Source: Candidatus Protochlamydia phocaeensis (lineage in GTDB: Bacteria > Chlamydiota > Chlamydiia > Chlamydiales > Parachlamydiaceae). Taken from it: DNA of 64,000 bases. Under the pieces are notes generated by a model, which was given only the letters and a program-made list of their open reading frames with translations, was not told where the DNA came from and searched no databases. The stretch spans positions 1 to 64,000 of the forward strand of contig NZ_FCNU01000021.1 in assembly GCF_001545115.1 (NCBI RefSeq), given 5' to 3'. The position numbers and the translations under genes were made by a program. Positions 1-7,657 of the stretch are shown piece after piece. Every line of letters starts with the position of its first letter. Positions within the stretch are counted from its first letter, which is position 1.

Positions 1-2
1 TT

Positions 3-119
3 GGAAGGTATCGAAGATTGAGTAAAGACTATGAATATTATCCCTCAACTTCTGAAGCTTTTATCTATTTGGCAATGTCTAAATTAATGCTAAAACGTTT
101 GACAAACCAAGTTTTTTAA
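3..119 (+). pseudogene. IS5-like transposase, C-terminal fragment
   Basis: An open frame of 38 codons runs from the window edge to a TAA. It reads GRYRRLSKDYE, then PSTSEAFIYLA and KLMLKRL, which resembles the last residues of IS5-family DDE transposases (the RRLSKDYE...SEAFI tail). The upstream part lies outside the window, so the element could be whole or broken on that side. The call is by eye and depends on the family tail motif only. Confidence 0.6.
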
Positions 120-294
120 CAGGCTCTGAGAAATACTATACACTAAATCTTATTTAGAAGGCATCCCTTAGTAAGAACAAGTTTTTTCTAACCGAATCGC
201 TTAGTAAAGTTTAAAGAAGCCATTGAGTCTTAGAGGATTTCTTAAAACTGCTAATGGCCTAGATTTGAGATTATTATGGGTTTTAATACCCCTC

Positions 295-1062
295 TTAAAC
301 ACCGTTTGCTTTATAAACTAGCTCCTTTAACCAACTCTCAAGAGTAGTGGGGCCGAGCCGCGGATTTCCTCCTAGTACAAGGGTATCTTCCGTGACAACC
401 CCACCAAAATAACACGCCTCGTCATCAGCTATCATATCACTGCACGTGTATCTTGCGTGGCTTGTAAATATCGCCAGATCAAATCGGAAAAGCGCGCGCG
501 TTCAGGGCCTGCTATTTCAATGGCATGATTCAGGGGCGGTTTTACTGCAATGTCAGCCAATTGAAGCGATATCATCTGCCGCAATCGGTTGAAATAAAAC
601 AGGCGGCAGCCGAACGGTATTTCCTGTAGTGGCCGATTGAGCAATGCTATTTAAAAATTCATAAAACTGGGTGGACTGCACGATTGTATAGGGAATTGCA
701 GATGCTTTGATAAGTTGTTCTTGGATATATTTAGCATGAAAATAGCCGCTATTTGCCAGTCGATCGGTTCCAACAATAGAGAGAGCAACATGATGCTTTA
801 CACCGGCTTCTTTTTCTGCGGCAGACAAATTTTGGTTGGATTTTTCGAAGAATTCAACAGCGGCTTTTTCATCAAAAGAAGAAGAATTTGCGACATCGAC
901 AACCACTTGAGAGCCTTTGAGCACCTCTTTTAGACCTTTACCGGTCGTCACATCCACTCCGGAAGAATGAGACGCAGCGATCGCTTCATGGCCTGCAGAC
1001 TGTAAAAGCTTGACTAACTTGGCACCGATAAGTCCGCTGCCGCCAATAACGGTGATTTTCAT
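295..1062 (-). pseudogene. NmrA-like NAD(P)-binding reductase, frameshifted
   Basis: The gene starts at 1062 with a Rossmann fold signature, MKITVIGGSGLIGAKL, where GGSGLIG is the dinucleotide-binding loop. About 169 residues stay in frame and resemble atypical short-chain dehydrogenases of the NmrA/SDR_a5 type. The frame is lost near 560, after IAADDIAS. It resumes in another frame as LADIAVKPPLNHAIEIAGPERARFSDLI and is lost again near 430. It resumes once more as ADDEACYFGGVVTEDTLVLGG and ends in a stop at 295-297. All three pieces read as one family, so this is one gene with two frameshifts. Two separate short genes are the alternative, but the continuity of the homology argues against that. 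A sequencing error would restore it to a full oxidoreductase of about 250 residues. Confidence 0.7.
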
Positions 1063-1311
1063 GAGGCCTCCTAATAGCTAAAAGTCGCTATAGGAACAGA
1101 AATAGCAGACTTTATGTTTCCTATGGAAGGTTAATAAATGCTTTTAAGCATGCCTAGGAAATTCACAAAAATTCTTATAGAACCAAACAAGCGGAATTAT
1201 CCATTTTAATAAATCAATTTATCAAGTTAGATAAAAATAAACCAACTATTTAAACTAAGATAAATAACAATTAAAATAGATACAGTTTTCCTGTTTTTAT
1301 AAAATATAAGA

Positions 1312-1458
1312 AAATGCTTTTATATAAAGGATTCAATAAAAATTAAGCAAAAGCGAATTGATATTTCTCGCAAAATGGCATTTTCAGAAAAATAGGGATG
1401 AAACTAAGGGAATGAATGCAGAGAGGGCGATTTCTTGCAGAGGCTTAAAATAAAAAAT
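1312..1458 (+). repeat. Island boundary repeat, copy A
   Basis: This stretch matches the island repeats at 5028-5232 and 14635-14839. From the shared ATTCAATAAAAATTAAGC to the shared AGGCTTAAAATAAAAAA there is only one clear difference from copy D (GAATTG for GACTTG). It stops before the terminator hairpin and the tRNA tail that copies C and D carry, so it is a truncated copy. It marks the left edge of the accessory zone. Confidence 0.85.
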
Positions 1459-1567
1459 GCCCTTGTTTCAAGAAGATACAATTTCTTTATTGTTATAAGC
1501 ATCTTGTATTTAATGGACTAATACTATTCTCGAATGAGAATGACTTTAGGTTATTGACTTTTTCGCC

Positions 1568-1596
1568 TTTACATTAGTATCATATGACACTATAAT
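1568..1596 (+). promoter_or_regulatory. Sigma-70-like promoter of the toxin-antitoxin pair
   Basis: TTTACA at 1568-1573 and TATAAT at 1591-1596 are separated by 17 bases, the optimal spacing. The start codon of the toxin is 21 bases past the -10 box. The leader would be short, and only a weak GAAGAG ribosome site precedes the ATG. Confidence 0.6.
1575..1592. promoter_or_regulatory. Candidate operator palindrome in the toxin-antitoxin promoter
   Basis: TAGTATCATATGACACTA is an 18-bp inverted repeat with one mismatched pair. It fills the spacer between the -35 and -10 boxes and touches the -10 box. A repressor bound here would block RNA polymerase. The downstream gene encodes an MqsA-like protein with a helix-turn-helix domain, and such antitoxins usually repress their own operon, so it is the obvious candidate ligand. 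Binding is inferred. Confidence 0.5.
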
Positions 1597-1616
1597 AATA
1601 TACGAAGAGATATCAC

Positions 1617-2000
1617 ATGCAGGATAAGCGCCCTTCGGATCGCGAACTAATCAAACGACTAAGTGAAGCAAAGGAATTTTTAAAAAATAGGCATGGATTA
1701 TTTGCTAATCCATCAAAAGCTATGGGCGAGTTAAATGATCTATATATCGGTGATGCAAATGATGTTTGGCTGTTGATTAGGGAACTGCTGGATGAAATTT
1801 CACCTAAGGACTACAAGGGGTCAAGACCCCCGCAAAAGTCCTATGAGAAAGCAATAGAGGGGCTTGAATTACTAGCCTTTAGCTGGTGGAGCCTTAAATG
1901 TGCTAAGCAAATGTATATCAAATTTGTTTTGAAGGATGAGCGATATTATTACGTCTCACTACACCCAAGTCGCTCTGCAGAACAACACGGAGAAGATTAA
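1617..2000 (+). CDS. Putative type II toxin, MqsR-like
   Basis: This 127-residue protein lies directly upstream of an MqsA-like antitoxin gene, with one base between its stop and the antitoxin start. The toxin call rests mainly on that position. The C-terminal stretch QMYIKFVLKDERYYYVSLHPS resembles the final beta-strands of small RNase toxins of the MqsR/RelE-like fold (Y-K-F ... SFH/SLHPS). The N-terminal half is helical and charged (SDRELIKRLSEAKEFLKN). MqsR toxins are about 98 residues, so this one is longer, with extra sequence around residues 60-85. If the assignment is right it would cleave mRNA when free of antitoxin. Catalytic residues cannot be assigned by eye. It is the only intact operon in the leftmost island unit. 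Confidence 0.5.
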   Translation: MQDKRPSDRELIKRLSEAKEFLKNRHGLFANPSKAMGELNDLYIGDANDVWLLIRELLDEISPKDYKGSRPPQKSYEKAIEGLELLAFSWWSLKCAKQMYIKFVLKDERYYYVSLHPSRSAEQHGED

Positions 2001-2001
2001 A

Positions 2002-2868
2002 ATGAAGTGCCTAAATTGCGACTCAGAAAAATTTGAATCCAAAAACATCCGTTTTAGTCCTGAGGTCAAGGGAGAGGAAGTAGAGGTAATTGTGCCTTCC
2101 TTTGTTTGTACAAAATGTCAGACGCCTTTAATGGATGGAGAACAAATGAATAGGCTTAGAAGGAGTGCTGCGGATAAATACCGCAAGCAACATAAGCTTT
2201 TGACATCCGAAGAGATTATTAAATATCGAGCTTCGCTTGGAATGTCTCAAGCAGCTTTTGCAAACTACTTAAAGGTTGGAGAGGCAAGCATCAAGCGTTG
2301 GGAAACTTACTATGTTCAGGATGTTGTTCAAGACGATCATATCCGTTTGAAATGTGATGAGGCTTACGCAGAACTTAATGCTCTTGAGGTTCACTGGAAA
2401 AGTCATGCACCCGATATTTACAGTGGTAATAGATCTTTTTGTTTAGAGTTGTTTAAGCAAGCTGTAAAATATTTATGCGAATTTACGAAAAGCCCTTTAT
2501 TTTTGAATAAGGCACTTTTTTATGCCGATTTTAAACATTTTCAGCTTTATGGGACCGGAATAACAGGCACCCGCTATATACATTTGGAGTATGGTCCATG
2601 TCCTGATCAATATCAAAACTTGATACAATTGCTTCTTTCCAATGGAATTTTGGAGGCTTGCAAAAACCACACGTTGAAATCCGTTGGCAAGCCGGATTTA
2701 TGCGTATTTTCTGATACCGAAAAAGAAGTATTGGAAAAGGTTGCTAATTTAGCCTCTAAAGATGGAGGAAAAAGGCTATTAAATATTTCTCATGAGGAAG
2801 AAGCCTTCAAAAAAACAAAAGCATTTGAGATTATTAGTTACAAGTATTCTAATCAGCTTAAAATTTAA
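2002..2868 (+). CDS. MqsA-like antitoxin fused to a Panacea (DUF4065) domain
   Basis: The start is ATG at 2002, one base after the toxin stop. A longer frame opens at 1936 inside the toxin gene but the domain begins at 2002. The 288-residue product has three parts. Residues 1-45 hold a YgiT-type zinc finger with C3/C6 and C36/C39. Residues about 68-105 form a helix-turn-helix (RASLGMSQAAFANYLKVGE ... IKRWE), typical of MqsA. Residues about 140-270 match the Panacea/SocA-like DUF4065 fold (LNKALFYADFKHFQLYGTGITG, then HLEYGPCP). Panacea domains are known neutralising modules paired with many unrelated toxins. The HTH probably binds the palindrome at 1575-1592 and represses the operon. Confidence 0.75.
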   Translation: MKCLNCDSEKFESKNIRFSPEVKGEEVEVIVPSFVCTKCQTPLMDGEQMNRLRRSAADKYRKQHKLLTSEEIIKYRASLGMSQAAFANYLKVGEASIKRWETYYVQDVVQDDHIRLKCDEAYAELNALEVHWKSHAPDIYSGNRSFCLELFKQAVKYLCEFTKSPLFLNKALFYADFKHFQLYGTGITGTRYIHLEYGPCPDQYQNLIQLLLSNGILEACKNHTLKSVGKPDLCVFSDTEKEVLEKVANLASKDGGKRLLNISHEEEAFKKTKAFEIISYKYSNQLKI

Positions 2869-2936
2869 TTTTAGGGAAGATTATATTAATTTAATAAAAC
2901 GCTGTAAATCTTTTAAAAATATTTTTAAAAACACTC

Positions 2937-3205
2937 TTGTAAGTACATAAAAAGAATTCAAGATATTGAAATTTCTTAAGTATTTCTATTTGCTAGGCGC
3001 TTGTATTTCTCGTTCAAAAATAAAGAGGGATTCAAGCATTTTTCACATCTTTTGCCATCGCTCAGGATTACATAATTTTTCCGAGCCTTCTAATCAATTT
3101 TCATGAGACTTTCAATCGCAAATATTTATTTATTAGCCATTTATTAATGATAAAAAAAATTAATAAAGGAATCCATCAGTCTTCGGATTTAAAAATTAAA
3201 AGAAG
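2937..3205 (+). repeat. Diverged copy of the hsdM upstream region
   Basis: The stretch from TTGTAAGTACATAAAAAGAATTC onward aligns almost throughout with 14283-14555, upstream of the intact hsdM. Shared blocks include CAAGATATTGAAATTTCT, CATCTTTTGCCATCGCTCA and AATTTTCATGAGACTTTC, with scattered substitutions and small indels. It is in the same orientation. Its presence without an hsdM gene suggests a lost restriction operon. Confidence 0.8.
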
Positions 3206-3219
3206 ACTTATCATATAGA

Positions 3220-3279
3220 ATGAAACTAAGGGAATGAATGCAAAGAGGGCGATTTCTTGCAGAGGCTTAAAATAAAAAA
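3220..3279 (+). repeat. Island boundary repeat, copy B (partial)
   Basis: ATGAAACTAAGGGAATGAAT through AGGCTTAAAATAAAAAAGG repeats the distal part of copies A, C and D with one difference (GCAAAGAGG for GCAGAGAGG). The proximal 100 bp, the terminator hairpin and the tRNA tail are missing. Confidence 0.85.
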
Positions 3280-3342
3280 GGACTAAAAATCTACAAAAGA
3301 GCTGTTTAGCAGTGGTAAACGGCATTTTTGCCTCTCTTTCTT

Positions 3343-3400
3343 ACCTCCTTCATATCAATAGAACAACAAAGTCAACGACGGAGGGGGTTCCAAGGGGGAG
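3343..3400 (+). repeat. Unit-start motif, copy 1
   Basis: ACCTCCTTCATATCAATAGA through the purine-rich GTTCCAAGGGGGAG recurs at 5391-5448 with three differences in 58 bases. Both copies lie about 60-160 bp past a boundary repeat, so the motif marks the left inner end of an island unit. Its role is unknown. Confidence 0.8.
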
Positions 3401-3433
3401 GGTGAAAATGTTCATAAGTTACTGAACCAGTAT

Positions 3434-4390
3434 CTAAAAAAACGGTTCTTCGTTGAGTTGAGACGTACTGACTTTTACTTTCAATCCATATTTATTATTT
3501 ACATCATTGATGGTTTTTACAAACCATGCTGGTGACTTTGGGGAGACAAATATTTCTTCAATCAAAATTGACAGATCACATTTAATGATTTTCCCTCTGT
3601 CATTACATTCAGGATCAATTAAGATAGCTCTAACTTCTCTTTCGTATTCAAAAGATTTTCTTTTTCGCCAAAAAGCATTGTTAACCCCAGCATATTTATT
3701 GTTAAGATCTAAATATTTTATACGACCAATGCTAATAGATGGGTTCTTACCCATTGAGATGTAAAGATTTTTAAAAGATGTTTTAATTGCAACAGCATTC
3801 TCAAAATAATTAGAATACAATCGCCACATGGCTTCAGATTCAAATTCATTTTCATGCCAACAATTAACAAATGTAAATTTTTTACTGGATAAACCAGCTC
3901 TTTCTAGCCCTTTTAAGAGCCTTTGAGAATTTTGCTCTACTTCTTCTTTCGAAAGTTCATTTAGGTATCCTTCAGGTGGATTTTCAATCGCTTTTCGAAA
4001 AAATTCAAGATGAAATTCGTCCCATTTGTCTTTATTTTTCTTTACCCCTTTAGCGCCTTCAAATAAATCATCAAAAGTTTCAGCAGAAGCAAAATATAGT
4101 CCTTCATTTGCTAGCATACTGACATATTTTGCAAAATCCATGTAACGCCATAACTGAGTATTAGCATTTGGGATCTCATAGGGACGTGGACTAAAGTGAT
4201 ACCTGATAGCTGTTTCATTTAATGAAGATGAACATTTTTCACACACATATAAAGGCTCGTTTTCTGAATCATATCCTAAATGTGTTGTATCACCTGCAAC
4301 AAAATTATATTGGCATTTAATGCAGCTATCATGATTTTCAAACGACAATAATTTAAGTTCTTCGGTTAATCTATGAGTCATTTTCTTCAT
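3434..4390 (-). CDS. DUF2971 family protein with N-terminal zinc finger
   Basis: The 318-residue product begins with a putative zinc ribbon (C23xxC26 ... C50xxC53). From residue about 78 it reads LWRYMDFAKYVSMLANEGLYFASAETFDDLFEG, the hallmark opening of DUF2971. It continues with FVNCWHENEFESEAMWRLYSNYFENAVAIKT, the conserved middle of the family. The biochemical function of DUF2971 is unknown, although the genes are often seen in accessory regions. It sits between boundary repeats B and C beside an hsdR remnant, so it is cargo of a decayed island unit. It is transcribed toward the toxin-antitoxin unit. Confidence 0.7.
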   Translation of the reverse strand: MKKMTHRLTEELKLLSFENHDSCIKCQYNFVAGDTTHLGYDSENEPLYVCEKCSSSLNETAIRYHFSPRPYEIPNANTQLWRYMDFAKYVSMLANEGLYFASAETFDDLFEGAKGVKKNKDKWDEFHLEFFRKAIENPPEGYLNELSKEEVEQNSQRLLKGLERAGLSSKKFTFVNCWHENEFESEAMWRLYSNYFENAVAIKTSFKNLYISMGKNPSISIGRIKYLDLNNKYAGVNNAFWRKRKSFEYEREVRAILIDPECNDRGKIIKCDLSILIEEIFVSPKSPAWFVKTINDVNNKYGLKVKVSTSQLNEEPFF

Positions 4391-4497
4391 TTAAGTACCA
4401 TTTTTTTGTAATAATTGATTGCTACGAATTAAGCGCCAAACGACAGTTTGATTAACAAAAATAGATATGCAACCGGAAATTTTATGCTCAGAGATTG

Positions 4498-5035
4498 TTA
4501 TTTAATTTCATTCATCCACTGATCTGACAGCAACTCTGCCTGTTCTAATACTGTTTGGGTAGCTTTTTCGCAAAGATCAGGCGGGTAACCATATTTTCTA
4601 AGAATCCGCTTTACGAGTACACGCAATTTAGCTTTTACACTTTCTTTTAAGGTCCAATCGATGGTTGTGTTATTGCGAATTGAATCTGCAAGTTCTCTAG
4701 CAATGACTCTGAGTTGATCATCGCCTAAAACATCACGCGCGCTCTTATTATCAGCAAGGGCATCATAGAAAGCATATTCATCATCGCTCAACCCCAAATC
4801 TTGCCCTTTTTGGTTGGCTTGCCTGATTTCTTTAGCTAATCGGATAAGTTCCTCAATGACTTGAGCGGTTTCGATTAAGCGTCCCTGATACCTTTGAATA
4901 GTGTTTTCAAGCATTTCGGTAAAGTTTTTGGCTTGAACAACATTATTGCTTGATCTAATGCGAATTTGATCCTTCAGCAGCTTTTTTAACATTTCAAAAG
5001 TCAGATTTTTGCGTTTCATTCCTTGGACTTCTGCA
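4498..5035 (-). pseudogene. hsdR C-terminal remnant
   Basis: This frame ([19 protein letters not shown] onward, 173 residues from 5019) is a near copy of the last 173 residues of the intact HsdR at 8346-11423. It has about ten substitutions near its N-terminal end and the remaining ~110 residues look identical. Homology continues upstream of the apparent start as AEVQGM (AEVKGM in HsdR) to about 5035. It then breaks off inside boundary repeat C. The motor and nuclease domains are gone, so the fragment cannot be a restriction subunit. It could still be translated as a helical C-terminal domain, but no promoter is visible. Confidence 0.9.
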
Positions 5036-5232
5036 TATCTGAAAGGATTTTATACATAGAGGATTCAATAAAAATTAAGCAAAAGCGACTTGATATTTCT
5101 CGCAAAATGGCATTTTCAGAAAAATAGGGATGAAACTAAGGGAATGAATGCAGAGAGAGCAATTTCTTGCAGAGGCTTAAAATAAAAAAGGCGCTTTCCC
5201 CTGGGAAAGAGCCATGATGCCGATGACCGGAC
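5028..5232 (+). repeat. Island direct repeat, copy C, with tRNA-Leu 3' tail (att-like)
   Basis: These 205 bases match 14635-14839 with four substitutions and no gaps. The shared block runs from CTTCTGCATATCT through the terminator hairpin to TGCCGATGACCGGAC, which is the last 15 nt of the tRNA-Leu gene read on the opposite strand. The rest of the tRNA is absent here. This is the expected structure of the displaced att site at the far end of an element integrated into a tRNA 3' end. One substitution (GGAAAGAGCC) weakens the terminator hairpin. Confidence 0.9.
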
Positions 5233-5390
5233 AATTATCGAACCATTTTGTCGAGGGAATGCGCAAGATCTATGAGCTTGAACCGTTTATAAAGTTGGAA
5301 GATTTAGAATGTGATAAGACAAACAAGACATCAAAAAGCTACAAAAAAGCAATCTAGGGAAGCTGTACAGCAAGTTTTGCTTTTTCCTTA

Positions 5391-5448
5391 ACCTCCTTCA
5401 TAACAATAGAACAACAAAGTCAACGACAGAGGGGGTTCTAAGGGGGAG
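5391..5448 (+). repeat. Unit-start motif, copy 2
   Basis: This copy of the 58-bp motif at 3343-3400 differs at three positions. It lies about 160 bp inside the right-hand island unit. The 5233-5534 stretch around it holds no recognisable gene. Confidence 0.8.
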
Positions 5449-5534
5449 ATTTTTTGGAGTGCACATCTTTTTTTGATTAGATGTTGGCGACTGCCGAGGC
5501 TATAGTGTGGATACGTGAAAACCTGAATATAAAA

Positions 5535-6287
5535 TTAACTGACTTTGACAAGTCGATCACCAACTCTTGTCAAATCATTAGCTTGCATTAATAAATCAGT
5601 AACTGCTGCGGGAACATTTTTATAATTGGGCAATCTGTAGCTATCCCCTAATTCTTTTGGAATTATTGATTTAATTCGGCAGGTATAGGGTGAGGTTAAA
5701 ATAATAAGATCCCATCCACTCCATAAAATGATTCGCCCTGCACGGTGAGTTTCGTTGCAAAGATCCACAAAGCAAGGCGGATAATTCATTCCCTCTGGAA
5801 GTTCTAAAAATTGTAAACCAAGTAGGAAGTCTTCCATTTTCGTTGAAGAAGGTACTAAGATAAACATAACGCTAAAACCTGAAGATTCTCCAACGTTTAA
5901 AATCTCTTGAATTTGACTGGATTTCCAGCCTTGAAGATGTCCTAATTCCTGTAGGCAAGGGGAGTTATTATTGAAATAAATAGACTCAAGATAAAGAGGT
6001 GTTATAATAGGCTTATCACAGAAAAGAGGACCTTGGTTTAAATCAATACGCTCGATAGCCACATCATCTAATCTTTTGATGTGCACGCTGCTTTTATGCC
6101 AAGTTATGTGGTCAAATCTGGCTGTTTTTAAGCCGGTGTCGCAGTTGAAATGATTTAGTGGCACATCTGAAGGATATGTAAAATGGTAGGAGAATTCTTC
6201 CTTTTTTACATTAAAACTCAGTATTCCAAGGATATAAGTTTTTTTTGATAACGTTATAGTTAATTTAATAGTTTCAGGCTTAGCCAT
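5535..6287 (-). CDS. Hypothetical protein in the defence island
   Basis: The 250-residue product (MAKPETIKLTITLSKKTYIL) is not recognised. It has no signal peptide or membrane segment. The composition is mixed alpha/beta, with an aromatic stretch GRIILWSGWDLIILTSPYTC near residues 185-205. It is divergent from the RloA-like ATPase gene and shares a 146-bp intergenic region with it. It lies inside the element bounded by the 205-bp repeats, so it is probably mobile cargo. A defence or immunity role is only suggested by position. Confidence 0.45.
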   Translation of the reverse strand: MAKPETIKLTITLSKKTYILGILSFNVKKEEFSYHFTYPSDVPLNHFNCDTGLKTARFDHITWHKSSVHIKRLDDVAIERIDLNQGPLFCDKPIITPLYLESIYFNNNSPCLQELGHLQGWKSSQIQEILNVGESSGFSVMFILVPSSTKMEDFLLGLQFLELPEGMNYPPCFVDLCNETHRAGRIILWSGWDLIILTSPYTCRIKSIIPKELGDSYRLPNYKNVPAAVTDLLMQANDLTRVGDRLVKVS

Positions 6288-6372
6288 TTTTCTTTAACCC
6301 TGTTGAGTCAAATGCTTCATTAAGCATCTCTATGTTTTCATTAATATATGGGCAAAATAATAAAAAGTCTAG

Positions 6373-6390
6373 ACATTTTGCGTAAAATGT
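6373..6390. promoter_or_regulatory. Inverted repeat in the divergent promoter region
   Basis: ACATTTTGCGTAAAATGT has 7-bp perfect arms around a 4-bp centre. It lies between the divergent starts at 6287 and 6434 and is a candidate operator for one or both genes. No clear -10/-35 pair could be assigned. Confidence 0.35.
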
Positions 6391-6433
6391 GCAAAAATAA
6401 GGAAAATACAGAAATTATACAGGAGAAAATGCC

Positions 6434-7657
6434 TTGTTATTGCAATTTTCAGTCAAAAACTTTAGATCTTTCGAGAACGAAGAGGTCCTGAACCTATCGG
6501 CTGGCAAGGGATCTGAGCTTCGAGATTCAAACACATTTGAATATTCTCAAAGTCAGCGTCTGGTTCGTTCTGCTGTGATTTATGGGCCTAATGCTGGCGG
6601 CAAAAGCAATTTGATTCGAGCAATTTTTTTTCTGCAGCAGTTTGTTCTTGCGTCTTCAACGACCTATCAGGAAAAGCAAAAAATCCCCCTACAACCATTT
6701 CGACTTAATGCAAAATCTCAAAATGAACCGAGCGAGTTTTCTATCGATTTCGTTTGTAATGATACCCGGTTCACTTATCATGTGGCTCTTACCCAAGATC
6801 AAATCATAAGTGAAGAGCTTTATGCATACCCTAAAAAGTATCGACAGACATGGTTTACCAGAAAATGGAATGCATCTTCAAAAGCATATGAGTGGTATCA
6901 TGGACCAAGCTTTAAAGGGGAACATAAAGTTTGGGAACAGATGACGCGTGCAAACGCTTTATATCTTTCCACAGCAGTGCAATTTAATAGCGAGCAGCTA
7001 AAACCCATCTTTCTTTGGTTTAGAGATCAACTTGTCATTTTGCTAAAAAATGGTCCTTCACAAGAAGTTAATTTTAATTTAGGTCTTACCATTGAATTTT
7101 TAAAAGATTCCAATACAGCCCCTTTGGTTCATAAATTCATGGAATGTGCAGACGTTGGGATCGAGATCTATCAGCTAATTGAAAAAGAAGAATCACCTAT
7201 AAAAACTATAGCTGTAGGAACACAGCATAAGATGAATGATATGGACCAAAAAGTTCTTTTTGACTTGTTGATGGATGAATCTGAAGGAACACAAAGGCTT
7301 TTTTGGCAAGCAGGTGGCTGGTTGAAAACATTGCGCGAAGGATTAGTACTTTTTGTCGATGAATTGGATCTCCATCTTCATCCGAACATTGTCCGATATT
7401 TAATAGAGCTTTTTCATAGTCCAAAAACTAACCCTAAAAATGCTCAACTTGTTTTCACCACTCATGACACTTCTTTGCTAGACAGTGATTTATTTAGAAG
7501 AGATCAAGTGTGGTTTGTGCAAAAAGATGAACAACAAGGATCACGTCTTTACTCTCTTTTAGATTTTAAGCCTCGCAAAGGTGAAGCCATTGGCAAAGGT
7601 TATCTACAAGGGCGTTATGGGGCTCTTCCATTTGTGGGGAAATTTCGCTTCTCATGA
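6434..7657 (+). CDS. AAA family ATPase, RloA/AbiLi-like
   Basis: The start is TTG at 6434, eight bases after an AGGAG ribosome site. The nearby ATG at 6429 is out of frame. The 407-residue protein begins LLQFSVKNFRSFENEEVLNLSA, typical of AAA_15/AAA_21 OLD-like ATPases. Walker A is GPNAGGKS (residues 51-58). An S-x-G-like signature DESEGTQRLF lies near 277-286. Walker B is VLFVDE (305-310), and the H-motif is TTHD with H344. The stop overlaps the next gene by 4 bp (ATGA), so the two are co-translated. With the RloB partner it forms a pair known from restriction loci (R-linked ORFs) and from the AbiL phage-exclusion system. It probably senses or gates the RloB effector. Confidence 0.8.
   Translation: MLLQFSVKNFRSFENEEVLNLSAGKGSELRDSNTFEYSQSQRLVRSAVIYGPNAGGKSNLIRAIFFLQQFVLASSTTYQEKQKIPLQPFRLNAKSQNEPSEFSIDFVCNDTRFTYHVALTQDQIISEELYAYPKKYRQTWFTRKWNASSKAYEWYHGPSFKGEHKVWEQMTRANALYLSTAVQFNSEQLKPIFLWFRDQLVILLKNGPSQEVNFNLGLTIEFLKDSNTAPLVHKFMECADVGIEIYQLIEKEESPIKTIAVGTQHKMNDMDQKVLFDLLMDESEGTQRLFWQAGGWLKTLREGLVLFVDELDLHLHPNIVRYLIELFHSPKTNPKNAQLVFTTHDTSLLDSDLFRRDQVWFVQKDEQQGSRLYSLLDFKPRKGEAIGKGYLQGRYGALPFVGKFRFS

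Larger units (their letters stand above)
1063..1616. other. AT-rich intergenic region with repeat copy A and the toxin promoter
   Basis: No gene is visible. The left part (1063-1311) is AT-rich spacer. Repeat copy A occupies about 1312-1458 and the promoter of the toxin-antitoxin pair lies at 1568-1596. Confidence 0.6.
2869..3433. other. Non-coding junction between island units
   Basis: No gene is seen. The stretch consists of a diverged copy of the hsdM upstream region (2937-3205), repeat copy B (3220-3279) and a 58-bp unit-start motif (3343-3400). It is therefore the boundary between the first and second tandem units. Confidence 0.7.

Noticed and set aside
3343..3400. Purine-rich 58-bp unit-start motif as a CRISPR repeat
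   Set aside because: Only two copies exist, 2 kb apart, with no regular spacers and no cas genes.
5161..5232. A second functional tRNA-Leu gene at copy C
   Set aside because: Only the last 15 nt of the tRNA are present. The anticodon, D and T arms are missing.
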